NCBI RefSeq assembly: GCF_018390695.1
Contig: NZ_JAHBGF010000012.1
Coordinates: 124,001 to 188,000, forward strand
Direction of reading: 5' to 3'
Origin: Ancylobacter sonchi
GTDB lineage: Bacteria; Pseudomonadota; Alphaproteobacteria; Rhizobiales; Xanthobacteraceae
DNA length: 64,000 nt
The notes below the pieces were generated by a model, which was not told the DNA's origin, made no database searches, and saw nothing but the letters and a program-made list of their open reading frames with translations. Numbering within the stretch: position 1 is the stretch's first letter; every line of letters begins with the position of its first letter. Below are positions 8,136-16,463 of this stretch, in pieces. The position numbers and the translations under genes are program-made.

Positions 8136-9259
8136 GGCTGTGCCGCCATCCGGGCTCTGCGGTCGGTACGGATCGCCGTGACCACCGACATGCCCGGGCG
8201 CAGCCGGTCCAGCGCCACCTGCCCCTCGTCGATGGCGATCCGCACCGGGATGCGCTGCACCACCTTGGTGAAGTTGCCGGTCGCGTTGTCCGGCGGCAGC
8301 AGTGCGAATTGCGAGCCGCTCGCCGGCGCGATCCGCTCGACATGCCCGCGCAACGTGACATCGGGCAGGCCGTCGACGGTGATGTCGACCGGCTGGCCCA
8401 CGGCGACGTTGGGCAGCTGGGTCTCCTTGTAGTTGGCGATGACATGGACATGCGGCAGCGGCACCAGCGCGATGACGCTGGTACCGGCGGAGACATAGCT
8501 GCCGGCCTGCACCAGCCGCTCGCCGACCACGCCGTCCGCCGGGGCGACGACCCGCGTGTAGTCGAGTTGCAGCTTCGCCGCCTCCAGCGTCGCCTGCGCC
8601 GCCGCCCGTTCCGCCTCCTGCTGGCGCCGGGTGCCGGAGAGAACATCCAGTTGCCGGCTCTGCGCCGTCAGCGAGGCTTCGGCGGCCTTCAGGTCCGCCT
8701 GCGCCGTCACATGCGCCGCGATCGCCTGCTCGACACGCTGCTTGGTGCCGGAACCGGTCGGCAGCAGCGCTTCCTGGCGCTGCCGCTCCTGCCGGCTTTC
8801 GAGTTCCTTGGCCACGGCCGAGGCACGCGCGGCATCGGCCTGCTCGATGACCGCGCGCTGGAGCGCGATCTGGTTGGCAAGGTTGGCGAGGGTCGCCTCC
8901 GCCGCGGCGACATTGGCCTCCGCCTTGGCGACGGCGGCGGCGTTGTCGGCCGGATCGATCTCCGCGATGACGTCGCCGGCATGGACGCGCTGGAAGTCCC
9001 GCGCCGGAAAGCTCTTGATGACGCCGGAAATGCGGCTGGCGACCCGGATGTTCTCGGCGCGGATCTGCGCGTCGTCGGTCGTCTGGACGGCGGCAAGGCC
9101 GACCCAGTCGTTCCAGTGGCCGGCCGAGTAGCGCACCAGCGCCAGCACCATAGCCAGGGCGAACAGGGGTATCAGCAGGCCGCGCAGCAGGCGTCGCGTG
9201 ACCTTGGACGGCGCGCCGTCGCTGTCGGGGACGCTGGGGGCAGATCCGGGGCTGGTCAT
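8132..9259 (-). CDS. HlyD/EmrA-type membrane fusion protein
   Basis: A 375-residue periplasmic adaptor for the adjacent EmrB-type pump. An N-terminal membrane anchor (residues ~27-42, LLIPLFALAMVLALV) is followed by the biotinyl-lipoyl-like half TTDDAQIRAENIRVASRISG. A long alanine-rich coiled coil with Gln/Arg/Glu heptads (residues ~100-215) comes next, then the second lipoyl half YTRVVAPADGVVG and a beta-barrel domain (VHVIANYKETQLPNV). This domain order is typical of EmrA. It is the first gene of a two-gene operon transcribed away from a MarR regulator, with palindromic sites in the shared upstream region. No outer-membrane channel gene is next to it. Confidence 0.93.
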   Translation of the reverse strand: MTSPGSAPSVPDSDGAPSKVTRRLLRGLLIPLFALAMVLALVRYSAGHWNDWVGLAAVQTTDDAQIRAENIRVASRISGVIKSFPARDFQRVHAGDVIAEIDPADNAAAVAKAEANVAAAEATLANLANQIALQRAVIEQADAARASAVAKELESRQERQRQEALLPTGSGTKQRVEQAIAAHVTAQADLKAAEASLTAQSRQLDVLSGTRRQQEAERAAAQATLEAAKLQLDYTRVVAPADGVVGERLVQAGSYVSAGTSVIALVPLPHVHVIANYKETQLPNVAVGQPVDITVDGLPDVTLRGHVERIAPASGSQFALLPPDNATGNFTKVVQRIPVRIAIDEGQVALDRLRPGMSVVTAIRTDRRARMAAQP

Positions 9260-9279
9260 GGTTGGATGCCGATCCGAAT

Positions 9280-9296
9280 GTTTCCGTCAGGGAAAC
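9280..9296. promoter_or_regulatory. Inverted repeat in efflux/marR divergent promoter
   Basis: GTTTCC at 9280-9285 and GGAAAC at 9291-9296 form a perfect 6-bp inverted repeat around 5 bases. It lies 20 bases upstream of the membrane-fusion gene start and four bases from the larger palindrome at 9300-9326. It may be part of the operator or of promoter architecture; no protein can be assigned with certainty. Confidence 0.4.
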
Positions 9297-9299
9297 ATA

Positions 9300-9326
9300 T
9301 TGCATTGCTGAAATTCAGTAATGCAA
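9300..9326. promoter_or_regulatory. Probable MarR operator (27-bp palindrome)
   Basis: Half site TTGCATT-G-CTGAA (9300-9312), a central A, then TTCAG-T-AATGCAA (9314-9326) is a near-perfect palindrome with 12 of 13 base pairs matched. MarR dimers bind such AT-rich palindromes and commonly sit between the marR gene and the pump they control. The site is 40 bp from the pump operon start and 38 bp before the marR start, so one bound dimer could repress both. Confidence 0.7.
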
Positions 9327-9364
9327 CTATCATGATCGACATGAACTCGCAATTGGAGTGTCGC

Positions 9365-9847
9365 ATGCAGAGCGAGACGCATTCGGCGGACGATATCGGC
9401 AACCTGCCGGGGTTTCTGATCCGGCGCTGCAATCAGGTCGCCATGGCGATCTTCCTCGACGAGACATCGGGCTTCGATCTCAGCCCGGCGCAATATGGCG
9501 CGTTGTCCGTGGTGGCCGCCGATCCCGGCCTCGATCAGACGCGGCTGATGGAGCGCTCCGCCCTCGACCGCTCATCCGTCACCAAATGCGTGGAACGGCT
9601 GGAGGCACGCGGCCTCATCCGCCGGGAGGTCGATCCGGCCGACCGCCGCGTACGTCGGCTCTACATCACCGAGCCGGGGCAACAGCTACGTACCGAGGTG
9701 CGCGAGCACGTGCTCCGCAGCCAGGCGCGGTTGCTGGCTCCCCTGGGGGCGGAACGCGCGACGCAGTTGCTCGCCATGCTCAAGGAGCTGGCCGATTCCC
9801 ACAATGCGGCCAGCCGCGTCCCGCTGCGGGACGGCGACGCGGCCTGA
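9365..9847 (+). CDS. MarR family transcriptional regulator
   Basis: A 160-residue winged-helix regulator. The helix-turn-helix and wing are visible in LSPAQYGALSVVAADPG, then DQTRLMERSALDRSSVTKCVERLEARGLIRREVDPADRRVRRLYIT, where the DRR wing tip is highly typical of MarR proteins. The start at 9365 is preferred over in-frame ATGs at 9332 and 9341 because GGAG lies six bases before it. It is divergent to an EmrAB-type pump and probably represses it until a phenolic or similar ligand binds. The ligand is unknown. Confidence 0.93.
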   Translation: MQSETHSADDIGNLPGFLIRRCNQVAMAIFLDETSGFDLSPAQYGALSVVAADPGLDQTRLMERSALDRSSVTKCVERLEARGLIRREVDPADRRVRRLYITEPGQQLRTEVREHVLRSQARLLAPLGAERATQLLAMLKELADSHNAASRVPLRDGDAA

Positions 9848-9898
9848 GCCGAGGGGGCGGGAACGGACGCGTACCGCCTTCCATGCGAACCGCCGGCC

Positions 9899-9923
9899 AA
9901 AAGCGAGGCGTCAGCCGCCTCGC
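9899..9923 (-). terminator. Terminator of the minus-strand SDR-to-LLM operon
   Basis: A perfect 8-bp stem (GCGAGGCG at 9903-9910, CGCCTCGC at 9916-9923, loop of 5) is followed on the minus strand by TTTT (complement of 9899-9902). It lies 10 bases after the stop codon of the SDR gene, the last gene of that operon, and could also slow read-through from marR. Confidence 0.75.
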
Positions 9924-9933
9924 CGGGCGATCA

Positions 9934-10698
9934 TCACGGCAGATACATGCCGCCATTCACATGGATGGTCTGGCCGGTGAGGAAGTCGCCGGTCGGCAGC
10001 GCAAGGGTGCGCACGATCTCCGCCACGTTGCGCGGCGCGCCTTCATGCCCGACCGGCAGATAGCCGCCGCCGGGGAAGGCGCCGCCCGAACCGGAGGTCT
10101 TGGAGCGGGCGCCGCCGATCCGGCCGGGTACCACGATGTTGGCGGTGATGCCCTGCTCGCCGAACTCGATCGCCAGCGCCTTGGTGAAGCCGACCAGCGC
10201 GGCCTTGGCGGTGGCCACATGCACGCGATGCGACACGCCGGCATGCGCGCTCACCCCGCCGATGGTGACGATGCGGCCGAAACCGTTGCGCACCATCGCC
10301 GGCACGGCGGCACGGGTCACGAGGAAGGCGCCCTCGACGATGACCGAATAGACCGAGCGGAACGTCGCAAGATCCAGCTCGGTGAAGGGCCGTTCGCCGC
10401 GCACCGCGGCATTGTTCACCAGTATGTCGAGCCGCCCGGTCTCCTTGAGAATGGCCTCGACCAGACCCTGCGCCTCGGCCTCGACGGTGATGTCGGCGAG
10501 GAGCGCCGTCGCCTGCCCGCCTTCGGCGCGGATCTCGGCGGCAACCGCCTCGATCTCGTCGCGCGACGACTTGGCGTGCACGACGACATGCGCACCCTCG
10601 CGCGCCAGCAGCAGGGCGCTCTCACGGCCGATGCGCCGGGCCGAGCCGGTGACGAGGGCGACCCGGCCGGAGAGCGGGCGATTATCGGCGGAACTCAT
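9934..10698 (-). CDS. SDR family oxidoreductase lacking the catalytic tyrosine
   Basis: A 254-residue short-chain dehydrogenase/reductase. The NAD(P)-binding TGSARRIG motif is at residues 17-24, the structural NNAA motif near 95-98, and the end has the usual TGQTIHVNGG segment. The active-site region reads VHVATAK: the Lys is present (residue 165) but the position four residues before it, normally Tyr, is Val, and Ser is near 150. Some FabG-like proteins share this HVxTAK pattern, so it may be a true subfamily with altered chemistry rather than a dead enzyme. It is the last gene of the eight-gene operon, 22 bases after the rhodanese gene. Confidence 0.88.
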   Translation of the reverse strand: MSSADNRPLSGRVALVTGSARRIGRESALLLAREGAHVVVHAKSSRDEIEAVAAEIRAEGGQATALLADITVEAEAQGLVEAILKETGRLDILVNNAAVRGERPFTELDLATFRSVYSVIVEGAFLVTRAAVPAMVRNGFGRIVTIGGVSAHAGVSHRVHVATAKAALVGFTKALAIEFGEQGITANIVVPGRIGGARSKTSGSGGAFPGGGYLPVGHEGAPRNVAEIVRTLALPTGDFLTGQTIHVNGGMYLP

Positions 10699-10720
10699 GA
10701 TGCGTTTCCTGCTGCTGGCT

Positions 10721-12322
10721 TCAAAGGCGGAACTGGATGGTGCCGTCGCGACGCACCTGCTCGACGAGATCGAGCTCCCATTGCAGATATTCGCGCATGG
10801 CGTCCTCGCGCTTGTCGCGGCGCTCGAAGGCCTTGAGCATCACATCCTCCGGCGGCGAGGCGAGGCGTTCGGGCTGCGTTTCGAGCGGCAGTCCGGCCGC
10901 CTGCCAGGCTTGCGTGCCGCCGGCGAGCAGCTTCACCAGCGCTCCGGTCGCCTGCGCGAACTCGGCAGCGGCAAGCCGGGCGATGACGCCGTCGGGAGAC
11001 GCCAGCACATAGAGCGGAGCGGAAGGCAGCCGGGCGACATCCTCCGCGAGCCGGCTGCGAATGGCGAACCACGCACCGGGAATGTGGCCGGCGCGATAAT
11101 GCCGCGTCGAGCCGAGGTCGACGACGACGACGACGGCCTCCGCCCGCTCCAGCAGGGGAGCAAGCTCGGCGGGCGCGATCTCCTCCGCCACGATCTCGGC
11201 CAGACCGACCACCGTCTCCGGCGCGTCGCCGACTTCCGGCACGGCGAGGGGCGCGGCCTCGTCGAGCACGAATACGTGGTCGAAGCCCATGCGGGCGAGC
11301 CATGCCGCCGCCGTGCGGGCGCGCACGCCGTCATCGTCGGCGAGCACGATGCGGGCGCGGCGCACGGCGATGAACGTGTCGGTCGCCTGCACCAGCTGGC
11401 CGCCGGTCGCCGACAGGAAGCCGGGCCGATGACCGGCGCGGTACTCGGCCGGATCGCGCACGTCGAAGCGGTACAGCGTCGTCGCCGCCTGTTCCGCCTC
11501 GAAGGTCGCCAGGGTGGCGGCGTCGATGGTGGGCACCCCGTAGCGCCCGGCGAGGCGTGCTGCGGCTTCCCGCGCCCAGTCATGCGCCGGCACCGAGGGG
11601 AGCGGGGCCACAGTCGAGGCGCCGCGCTCGACGTCGAGTCCGGCGAGATGCCAGCCCTGCGTGCCGTTCTTCAGCGACACTACCTTGTTCGGCAATCCGG
11701 CATCGATGAGCACCTGAGCCCCGATGATCGAACGGGTGCGGCCGCCGCAATTGACCACCACCAGAGTGTCGTCGCTCGGCACGCTCTCGCGGACCCGCAG
11801 CACGAGTTCGCCGCCGGGGCAGTCGATGGCGCCGGGAATGGTGATCCAGCTATATTCGTCGAAGGGCCGGCTATCGAGCAGCACGATGTCCTCGCCGGCC
11901 TTGCGGCGGGCCTCGAACTCGTGCGGATCGATATGCGGGGTGGCGTAGCCGATCTCGACGAACTCGCCGAAGGCCTTGCTCGGCACATAGACGCCGGCGA
12001 ACAGCTCGAAGCCGGCCGCCGCCCAGCCCGGCACGCCGCCGGCGAGGATGGCGACATCGCCATAACCGGCACGCGCCAGCACGTGCGCGGCGCGCTCGGC
12101 CAGCGTCTCGTCGTCGTCGACCAGCACGATCGGCGTGGCGCGGCGCGGCACCAACGGCGGCACGATCCGCTCCAGCCGGGAAAGCGGCGCGTTGGACGCC
12201 ACGAGGATGTGCCGGTCGCCGAAGATGCCCTCCTCGCGCACGTCGAGCAGGGCGATCTCCTCCGCCCCCTTCAGCCGGGCATGCAGGGTGGTGGCGTCGA
12301 GGCGCGGGAAGGCGGTGGTCAT
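10721..12322 (-). CDS. Four-domain rhodanese-like protein
   Basis: A 533-residue protein with four tandem rhodanese-like domains (approximately residues 5-108, 125-235, 262-365 and 372-485) followed by a charged C-terminal helix. Rhodaneses move sulfane sulfur through a persulfide on an active-site cysteine. Only domain 2 has that cysteine (VVVNCGGRTRS, about Cys192). At the same position domains 1 and 3 read VLVDDDET and VLADDDGV, and domain 4 reads VLASPDGV, so these domains are probably structural or binding. Such multidomain forms occur in sulfur-metabolism operons. Here it sits between an SDR and an importer binding protein with two LLM monooxygenases, suggesting that sulfur is released from an organic compound and taken over by this protein; that role is inferred. 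Confidence 0.88.
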   Translation of the reverse strand: MTTAFPRLDATTLHARLKGAEEIALLDVREEGIFGDRHILVASNAPLSRLERIVPPLVPRRATPIVLVDDDETLAERAAHVLARAGYGDVAILAGGVPGWAAAGFELFAGVYVPSKAFGEFVEIGYATPHIDPHEFEARRKAGEDIVLLDSRPFDEYSWITIPGAIDCPGGELVLRVRESVPSDDTLVVVNCGGRTRSIIGAQVLIDAGLPNKVVSLKNGTQGWHLAGLDVERGASTVAPLPSVPAHDWAREAAARLAGRYGVPTIDAATLATFEAEQAATTLYRFDVRDPAEYRAGHRPGFLSATGGQLVQATDTFIAVRRARIVLADDDGVRARTAAAWLARMGFDHVFVLDEAAPLAVPEVGDAPETVVGLAEIVAEEIAPAELAPLLERAEAVVVVVDLGSTRHYRAGHIPGAWFAIRSRLAEDVARLPSAPLYVLASPDGVIARLAAAEFAQATGALVKLLAGGTQAWQAAGLPLETQPERLASPPEDVMLKAFERRDKREDAMREYLQWELDLVEQVRRDGTIQFRL

Positions 12323-12372
12323 GTCTGGCTATCCTGTAGGAGGACCGGCCCCGCGCGGGGGCCGGAACCGTG

Positions 12373-13443
12373 TCACTGGCGGTTGAACGCCGCGTCGAAC
12401 TGCTCGAGGAACTTCTGCGAGGCATCACCGCCAATGTCCTGGTCGGCGACGATCACCTTGATGTCGGCGAGCTTGGGCAGGCCGGCCGGCGTCTTCGCAT
12501 CCGGGTGGGTCGGGATGTAGGAACCGGCCTCGGCGACGATCTCCTGGCCCTCGGCGCTGGTCAGCACCTCGATCAGCAGCTTGGCGGCGGCGGGGTTCGG
12601 GCCGCCCTTGAAGATCGCCAGATAGTTCTCGTTGGTGACGACGCCCTCGTCGAGAATGTAGGCCTCGATGCTCTGGCCGCGCTCCTTGGCGGTGATGACG
12701 TTCTGCGAGGAGATCAGCGGCGAGAGATCGCGCTCGCCGGCCACCAGCAGGCGCACGGATTCGGCATTGCCGCGGGTGAACAGGAAGTCCTGCGCCGCAA
12801 AGCCCTTGATGGTGTCCCAGGTGATGATGTTGTGGGCGAGCAGCGTCTGGAACCAGGTGAGCTGCGAGGCGGCCGAGCGCGGATCGGAGAACACGATCTT
12901 GCCCTTCCACTTCGGATCGAGGAAGTCGGTGATCTTCCTCGGCAGCACCGACGGATCGGGGAAGACCTTCGGGTTGTAGGCCGCGGACAGCAGCGTCGAG
13001 GCGGTGGCCAGGTAGTTGCCGTCGGCGTCGCGATAATTTCCGCCGATCTTGTCGAAGTCGCGCACCTTGTAGGGGGTGAGGTAGCCGCGCTTTTTCCAGT
13101 CGTCGAGGATGAAGCGCTGCGAGATGAACACCACGTCCGGGTTGGTGCGGCCGGCCGCCTTCTCCGCCTCGATGGTCGGGATGAGATCGAGGGTCTGCTT
13201 CTGGACGATGTTGAGCTTCACATCCGGGAAGGTCTTGCGCCAGAACTCCAGCACCGCCGTGCTCGTCTCCTGCCGGTAGGAAGTATAGAAGACCACCTGG
13301 CCTTCCTTCTTCGCCGCCTCGTAGAGGCCTGCGAAGCGCTCCGGCAGCGTGTCGGCGCGGGCGGGAGAGAAGGGCGCGGCAAGGCCGGCGGCGAGGGCGA
13401 GTGCGGCGGCGCCCTTGATGAGGCTGCGCTTGTCGATGAGCAT
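12373..13443 (-). CDS. ABC transporter substrate-binding protein (FbpA/AfuA type)
   Basis: A 356-residue periplasmic binding protein with a signal peptide (KRSLIKGAAALALAAGLAAP, cleavage near PARADT). The mature part has VVFYTSYRQETSTAVLEFWRKTFPDVKL, the usual first lobe of the iron(III)/organic-acid/spermidine-type group (SBP_bac_6/8). Lobe motifs NPDVVFIS and KWKGKIVFSDPRSA follow. It is encoded with a fused permease and an ATPase five kb upstream in the same operon, separated from them by an LLM monooxygenase and a flavoprotein. The typical iron-binding tyrosine pair is not obvious, so an organic ligand handled by the neighbouring oxygenases is more likely than iron. Confidence 0.9.
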   Translation of the reverse strand: MLIDKRSLIKGAAALALAAGLAAPFSPARADTLPERFAGLYEAAKKEGQVVFYTSYRQETSTAVLEFWRKTFPDVKLNIVQKQTLDLIPTIEAEKAAGRTNPDVVFISQRFILDDWKKRGYLTPYKVRDFDKIGGNYRDADGNYLATASTLLSAAYNPKVFPDPSVLPRKITDFLDPKWKGKIVFSDPRSAASQLTWFQTLLAHNIITWDTIKGFAAQDFLFTRGNAESVRLLVAGERDLSPLISSQNVITAKERGQSIEAYILDEGVVTNENYLAIFKGGPNPAAAKLLIEVLTSAEGQEIVAEAGSYIPTHPDAKTPAGLPKLADIKVIVADQDIGGDASQKFLEQFDAAFNRQ

Positions 13444-13472
13444 GGACGTGTCTCCGAAACGGGTGATGTCTG

Positions 13473-14861
13473 TCAGGCGGCGGCCGGCGAGGCGGCGGGA
13501 TGACCCGCGCCCTCGATCGCCTTGTTGTGCTTGTGGTGGCGCCCGGGGCGCTTCAGGCCGAGATGCTCGCGCAGCGTGCGACCCTCATAGTCGGTGCGGA
13601 ACAGGCCGCGCCGGCGCAGTTCCGGGATGACCAGTTCGATGAAATCAGTCAGTCCGCCGGGAAGGTAGGGCGGCATGACGTTGAAGCCGTCGGCGCCCTC
13701 GTTGAGGAAGCGCTCTTCCATGACGTCGGCGATCTGCTCGGGCGTGCCGACCACCTGCCAGTGGCCGCGCGCGCCGGCGACCCTGAGGCCCAGCTGAAGG
13801 ATCGACAGGCCCTCGCGCTCGGCGAGCTCCAGCAGCAGCGCCTGCCGGCTGCGGGCGGCATTGGTGAGCGGGATGTCCTTGGGCAGCGGCCCGTCGAGCG
13901 GCAAATGCCGCAGCGGGATGCCGAGCCGGTGCTCGAGGATCGACAGGGCGACATCCGGGTGGATAAGGCTCTGCAACTCGTCGAACTTCGTCTTCGCCTC
14001 CGCCTCGGTGCGACCGACCACGGGGAAGTTGCCCGGCAGGATCTTCACGTCGTCCGGCGAGCGGCCATGCGCTACGGCCCGCGCCTTCACGTCGCGGTAG
14101 AAGGCCTGCGCGTCCTTCAGCGTCTGCTGGGCGGTGAACACCACCTCGGCCGAGGTGCCGGCGAGTTCCTTGCCGGCCTCCGACGAGCCGGCCTGCACCA
14201 GCACCGGCCAGCCCTGCGGCGAGCGGGGAATGTTGAGCGGGCCGCGCACGGCGAAGAACTCGCCGCGATGGTCGAGGCTGTAGACCTTCTCCGGATCGAA
14301 GAACACGCCGCTCGCCTTGTCGCGGGTGAAGGCGTCGTCCTCCCACGAATCCCACAGCCCTTCGGCGACGGCGAGGAATTCCGTCGCGCGGCGGTAGCGC
14401 TCGTCATGCGGGGGATGCGTGTCGCGGCCGAAATTATACGCCTCGCCCTCATTGCCGGACGTGACGAGGTTCCAGCCGGCGCGCCCGCCGCTGATATGGT
14501 CGATGGAGGCGAATTTGCGCGCCAGCGTGTAGGGCTCGTTATAGGTGGTGGAGGCGGTGGCGACGAGGCCAATGCGCTCGGTCACCGCCGCCAGCGCCCC
14601 GAGCAGGGTCAGCGGCTCGAACTGCGCGACATAGTGAGTGGAGAAGCGCGCCAGCGCCCCCCAGTCCTCGCCGCGCGCGCCGGCGCTGTCGGCGAGGAAC
14701 AGGAGGTCGAACTTCGCGGCCTCGGCCTGCTGCGCGACCTGCGCATAGTGCTTGAAATTGATGCCGGCATCGGCCTGCGCCTGCGGGTGGCGCCAGGCGG
14801 CGGCGTGGTGGCCGGTGGGATAGAGGAAGGCGCCGAGCGCCATCTGCTTGCGGGTCGTCAT
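13473..14861 (-). CDS. LLM class flavin-dependent monooxygenase (NtaA/SnaA/DszA family)
   Basis: A 462-residue member of the NtaA/SnaA/SoxA/DszA branch of bacterial luciferase-like monooxygenases, which use reduced FMN to cleave C-S or C-N bonds or oxidise small substrates. Family landmarks are the start LGAFLYPTGHHAAAWRHP, the segment ATASTTYNEPYTLARKFASIDHISGGRAGWNLVTS (with the conserved GRAGWNLVTS), FGRDTHPPHDERYRRATEF, and QAGSSEAGKELAG near residue 225. It needs a separate flavin reductase; none is in this operon, although an HpaC-like reductase lies at 48400. A second homologue is at 19403. Its neighbours are the importer binding protein and a fumarate-reductase-like flavoprotein. Confidence 0.92.
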   Translation of the reverse strand: MTTRKQMALGAFLYPTGHHAAAWRHPQAQADAGINFKHYAQVAQQAEAAKFDLLFLADSAGARGEDWGALARFSTHYVAQFEPLTLLGALAAVTERIGLVATASTTYNEPYTLARKFASIDHISGGRAGWNLVTSGNEGEAYNFGRDTHPPHDERYRRATEFLAVAEGLWDSWEDDAFTRDKASGVFFDPEKVYSLDHRGEFFAVRGPLNIPRSPQGWPVLVQAGSSEAGKELAGTSAEVVFTAQQTLKDAQAFYRDVKARAVAHGRSPDDVKILPGNFPVVGRTEAEAKTKFDELQSLIHPDVALSILEHRLGIPLRHLPLDGPLPKDIPLTNAARSRQALLLELAEREGLSILQLGLRVAGARGHWQVVGTPEQIADVMEERFLNEGADGFNVMPPYLPGGLTDFIELVIPELRRRGLFRTDYEGRTLREHLGLKRPGRHHKHNKAIEGAGHPAASPAAA

Positions 14862-14886
14862 AGGCTTGTCCTTGGGAAGCGCCTGG

Positions 14887-16449
14887 CTAGGCGACGGTCA
14901 GCTCGGGCGACGAGGCCCAGGGGCGTTCGCTCGCAGCCTCGCGGCCGGCGATCTGGCCGGTGACGAAACACTCGGCGAGGTTGCCGGCGCCGAGATAGAG
15001 AAAGCCCCAGATCGAGCCGATCTCGCCGGCCTCGTAGAGGCGCGGGATCGGCGCGCCGTGGGCGTTCACCACGCGCTGGCGGGCGTCATGCGCCGGGCCG
15101 CCCTGCGTGTTGCTGACCACCGGCCAGAGCTCGCCGACATAGAAGGGCGGGTTGCGCACCGGGAACAGCGTCCCGGTGGGGCGGTCGTGGTCGCCGTCGT
15201 GCCCGGCCTCGACCGAGGCGTTCCAGCGCGCGAGGCTCGAAGCCACCGTGGCGGGATCGGCGCCGATGAGCGCGGCGAGTTCCTCGACACTGTCGGCGCG
15301 CTTGAGGATGCCGTTGCCGACCTCCTTCAGATTGTCGCCGCTCCACTCATAGGGCTCGACGGTGCGGTCGTTCAGCACGGTCTGGCCGAGCGGGTAGAGC
15401 TTGCGCCCCTCCTCGTCGACGACGAGGAAGGCCGGGATGCGCGGAAAGCGCTGCGTCTGGGCGTCGTACTGGTCGAGCGGGCGGTGGCCGGTGTCCTGCA
15501 GATAGGGCTGGTACTCGTTCATGAAGCGCCGGCCCTGGCGGTCGAGCACGATCCAGGACAGGCGCACATCCGGCTCCTGCAACTCCGGCGTCCAGTCCGG
15601 CACCTTCTTGACGCGCAGGCCATAAGGATAGGCCGGGTCGGGATGGCGGAAGCCGTAGGAACCGTGAAAGTGCCACATGTGCCAGAGGTCGGCGCCGGCC
15701 GCCTGCGCCATGCGCAGCCCGTCGCCGGTATTGCCCCGCGTGGCCACCGGCAGCACCGGGCGGATCTGCCAGTATTTGCGCTGGATGTCGGGCGCCGCCT
15801 CGAAGCCGCCGGAGGCCAGGATGACCCCGCGCCGGGCAGCGATGCGCGTCACCTCGCCGCCGGTACGGACCTCGGCGCCGAGCACGCCGCCATCCGGCCC
15901 GAGGATCAACCGTTCCGCCGCCGTGTTCAGCCGCACCTCGATGCCGCGGGCGCGGACATTGTCGTGCACCAGCTTGAACACGTTCGGCCCGCGCAGGCGG
16001 CCGCGCACATGCGGGTATTCGGTCCGCGCATCGAAGCCGGGGATCGACAGCACCTCGACCGTACCGAAGGCGTCGTGCCCGGGGAACGGGTAGTTGGCGA
16101 CGCGCCGGTGCACCTCGATCTGCGCGCCGTTCACCTTGGCGAGGTCGCGGAAATAAGGCTCCAGCTCGGCCATGCCGGCGGCGACGGTGTCGAGCACGTC
16201 TGCCGGCACGTCCGGCCCGACCGCCTGGCGCAGATAGGCGCGCGCGCCTTCCGGCTCGACGACGGTGCGGATACCGCCGCCGGCGCAGATCGAGATGCCG
16301 CCCGGATCAGGCTGCTTCTCGATCAGCAGCACGTGGGCGCCGGCATCGTGCGCGGCGATGGCGGAGGCCCCGCCGGCGAAGCCGAAGCCGACGACGAGGA
16401 CGTCGACCGTTTCGTCGAAACGTTCGGAGAGGGGGGCGTGCAGGGTCAT
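14887..16449 (-). CDS. FAD-dependent oxidoreductase (fumarate reductase flavoprotein type)
   Basis: A 520-residue member of the FAD_binding_2 family. The dinucleotide-binding motif VVGFGFAGGASAIAAHDAGAHV is near residues 19-40 and EKQPDPGGIS follows. The end has YEAGEIGSIWGFLYLGAGNLAECFVTGQIAGREAA, typical of 3-ketosteroid-dehydrogenase and fumarate-reductase-like proteins. It lacks a cytochrome domain or a Tat/Sec signal, so it is probably a soluble cytoplasmic desaturase or reductase. It lies between the LLM monooxygenase (25 bases downstream) and the permease (14 bases upstream), so it is cotranscribed with them. The substrate is unknown. Confidence 0.9.
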   Translation of the reverse strand: MTLHAPLSERFDETVDVLVVGFGFAGGASAIAAHDAGAHVLLIEKQPDPGGISICAGGGIRTVVEPEGARAYLRQAVGPDVPADVLDTVAAGMAELEPYFRDLAKVNGAQIEVHRRVANYPFPGHDAFGTVEVLSIPGFDARTEYPHVRGRLRGPNVFKLVHDNVRARGIEVRLNTAAERLILGPDGGVLGAEVRTGGEVTRIAARRGVILASGGFEAAPDIQRKYWQIRPVLPVATRGNTGDGLRMAQAAGADLWHMWHFHGSYGFRHPDPAYPYGLRVKKVPDWTPELQEPDVRLSWIVLDRQGRRFMNEYQPYLQDTGHRPLDQYDAQTQRFPRIPAFLVVDEEGRKLYPLGQTVLNDRTVEPYEWSGDNLKEVGNGILKRADSVEELAALIGADPATVASSLARWNASVEAGHDGDHDRPTGTLFPVRNPPFYVGELWPVVSNTQGGPAHDARQRVVNAHGAPIPRLYEAGEIGSIWGFLYLGAGNLAECFVTGQIAGREAASERPWASSPELTVA

Positions 16450-16463
16450 GGCGGTGGCTTCGC

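Noticed and set aside
6549..9305. Possible fusion of membrane-fusion protein and MFS pump (918 codons)
   Set aside because: The upstream part is the out-of-frame reading of the HlyD gene; the pump starts at 8135 with an ATGA overlap.
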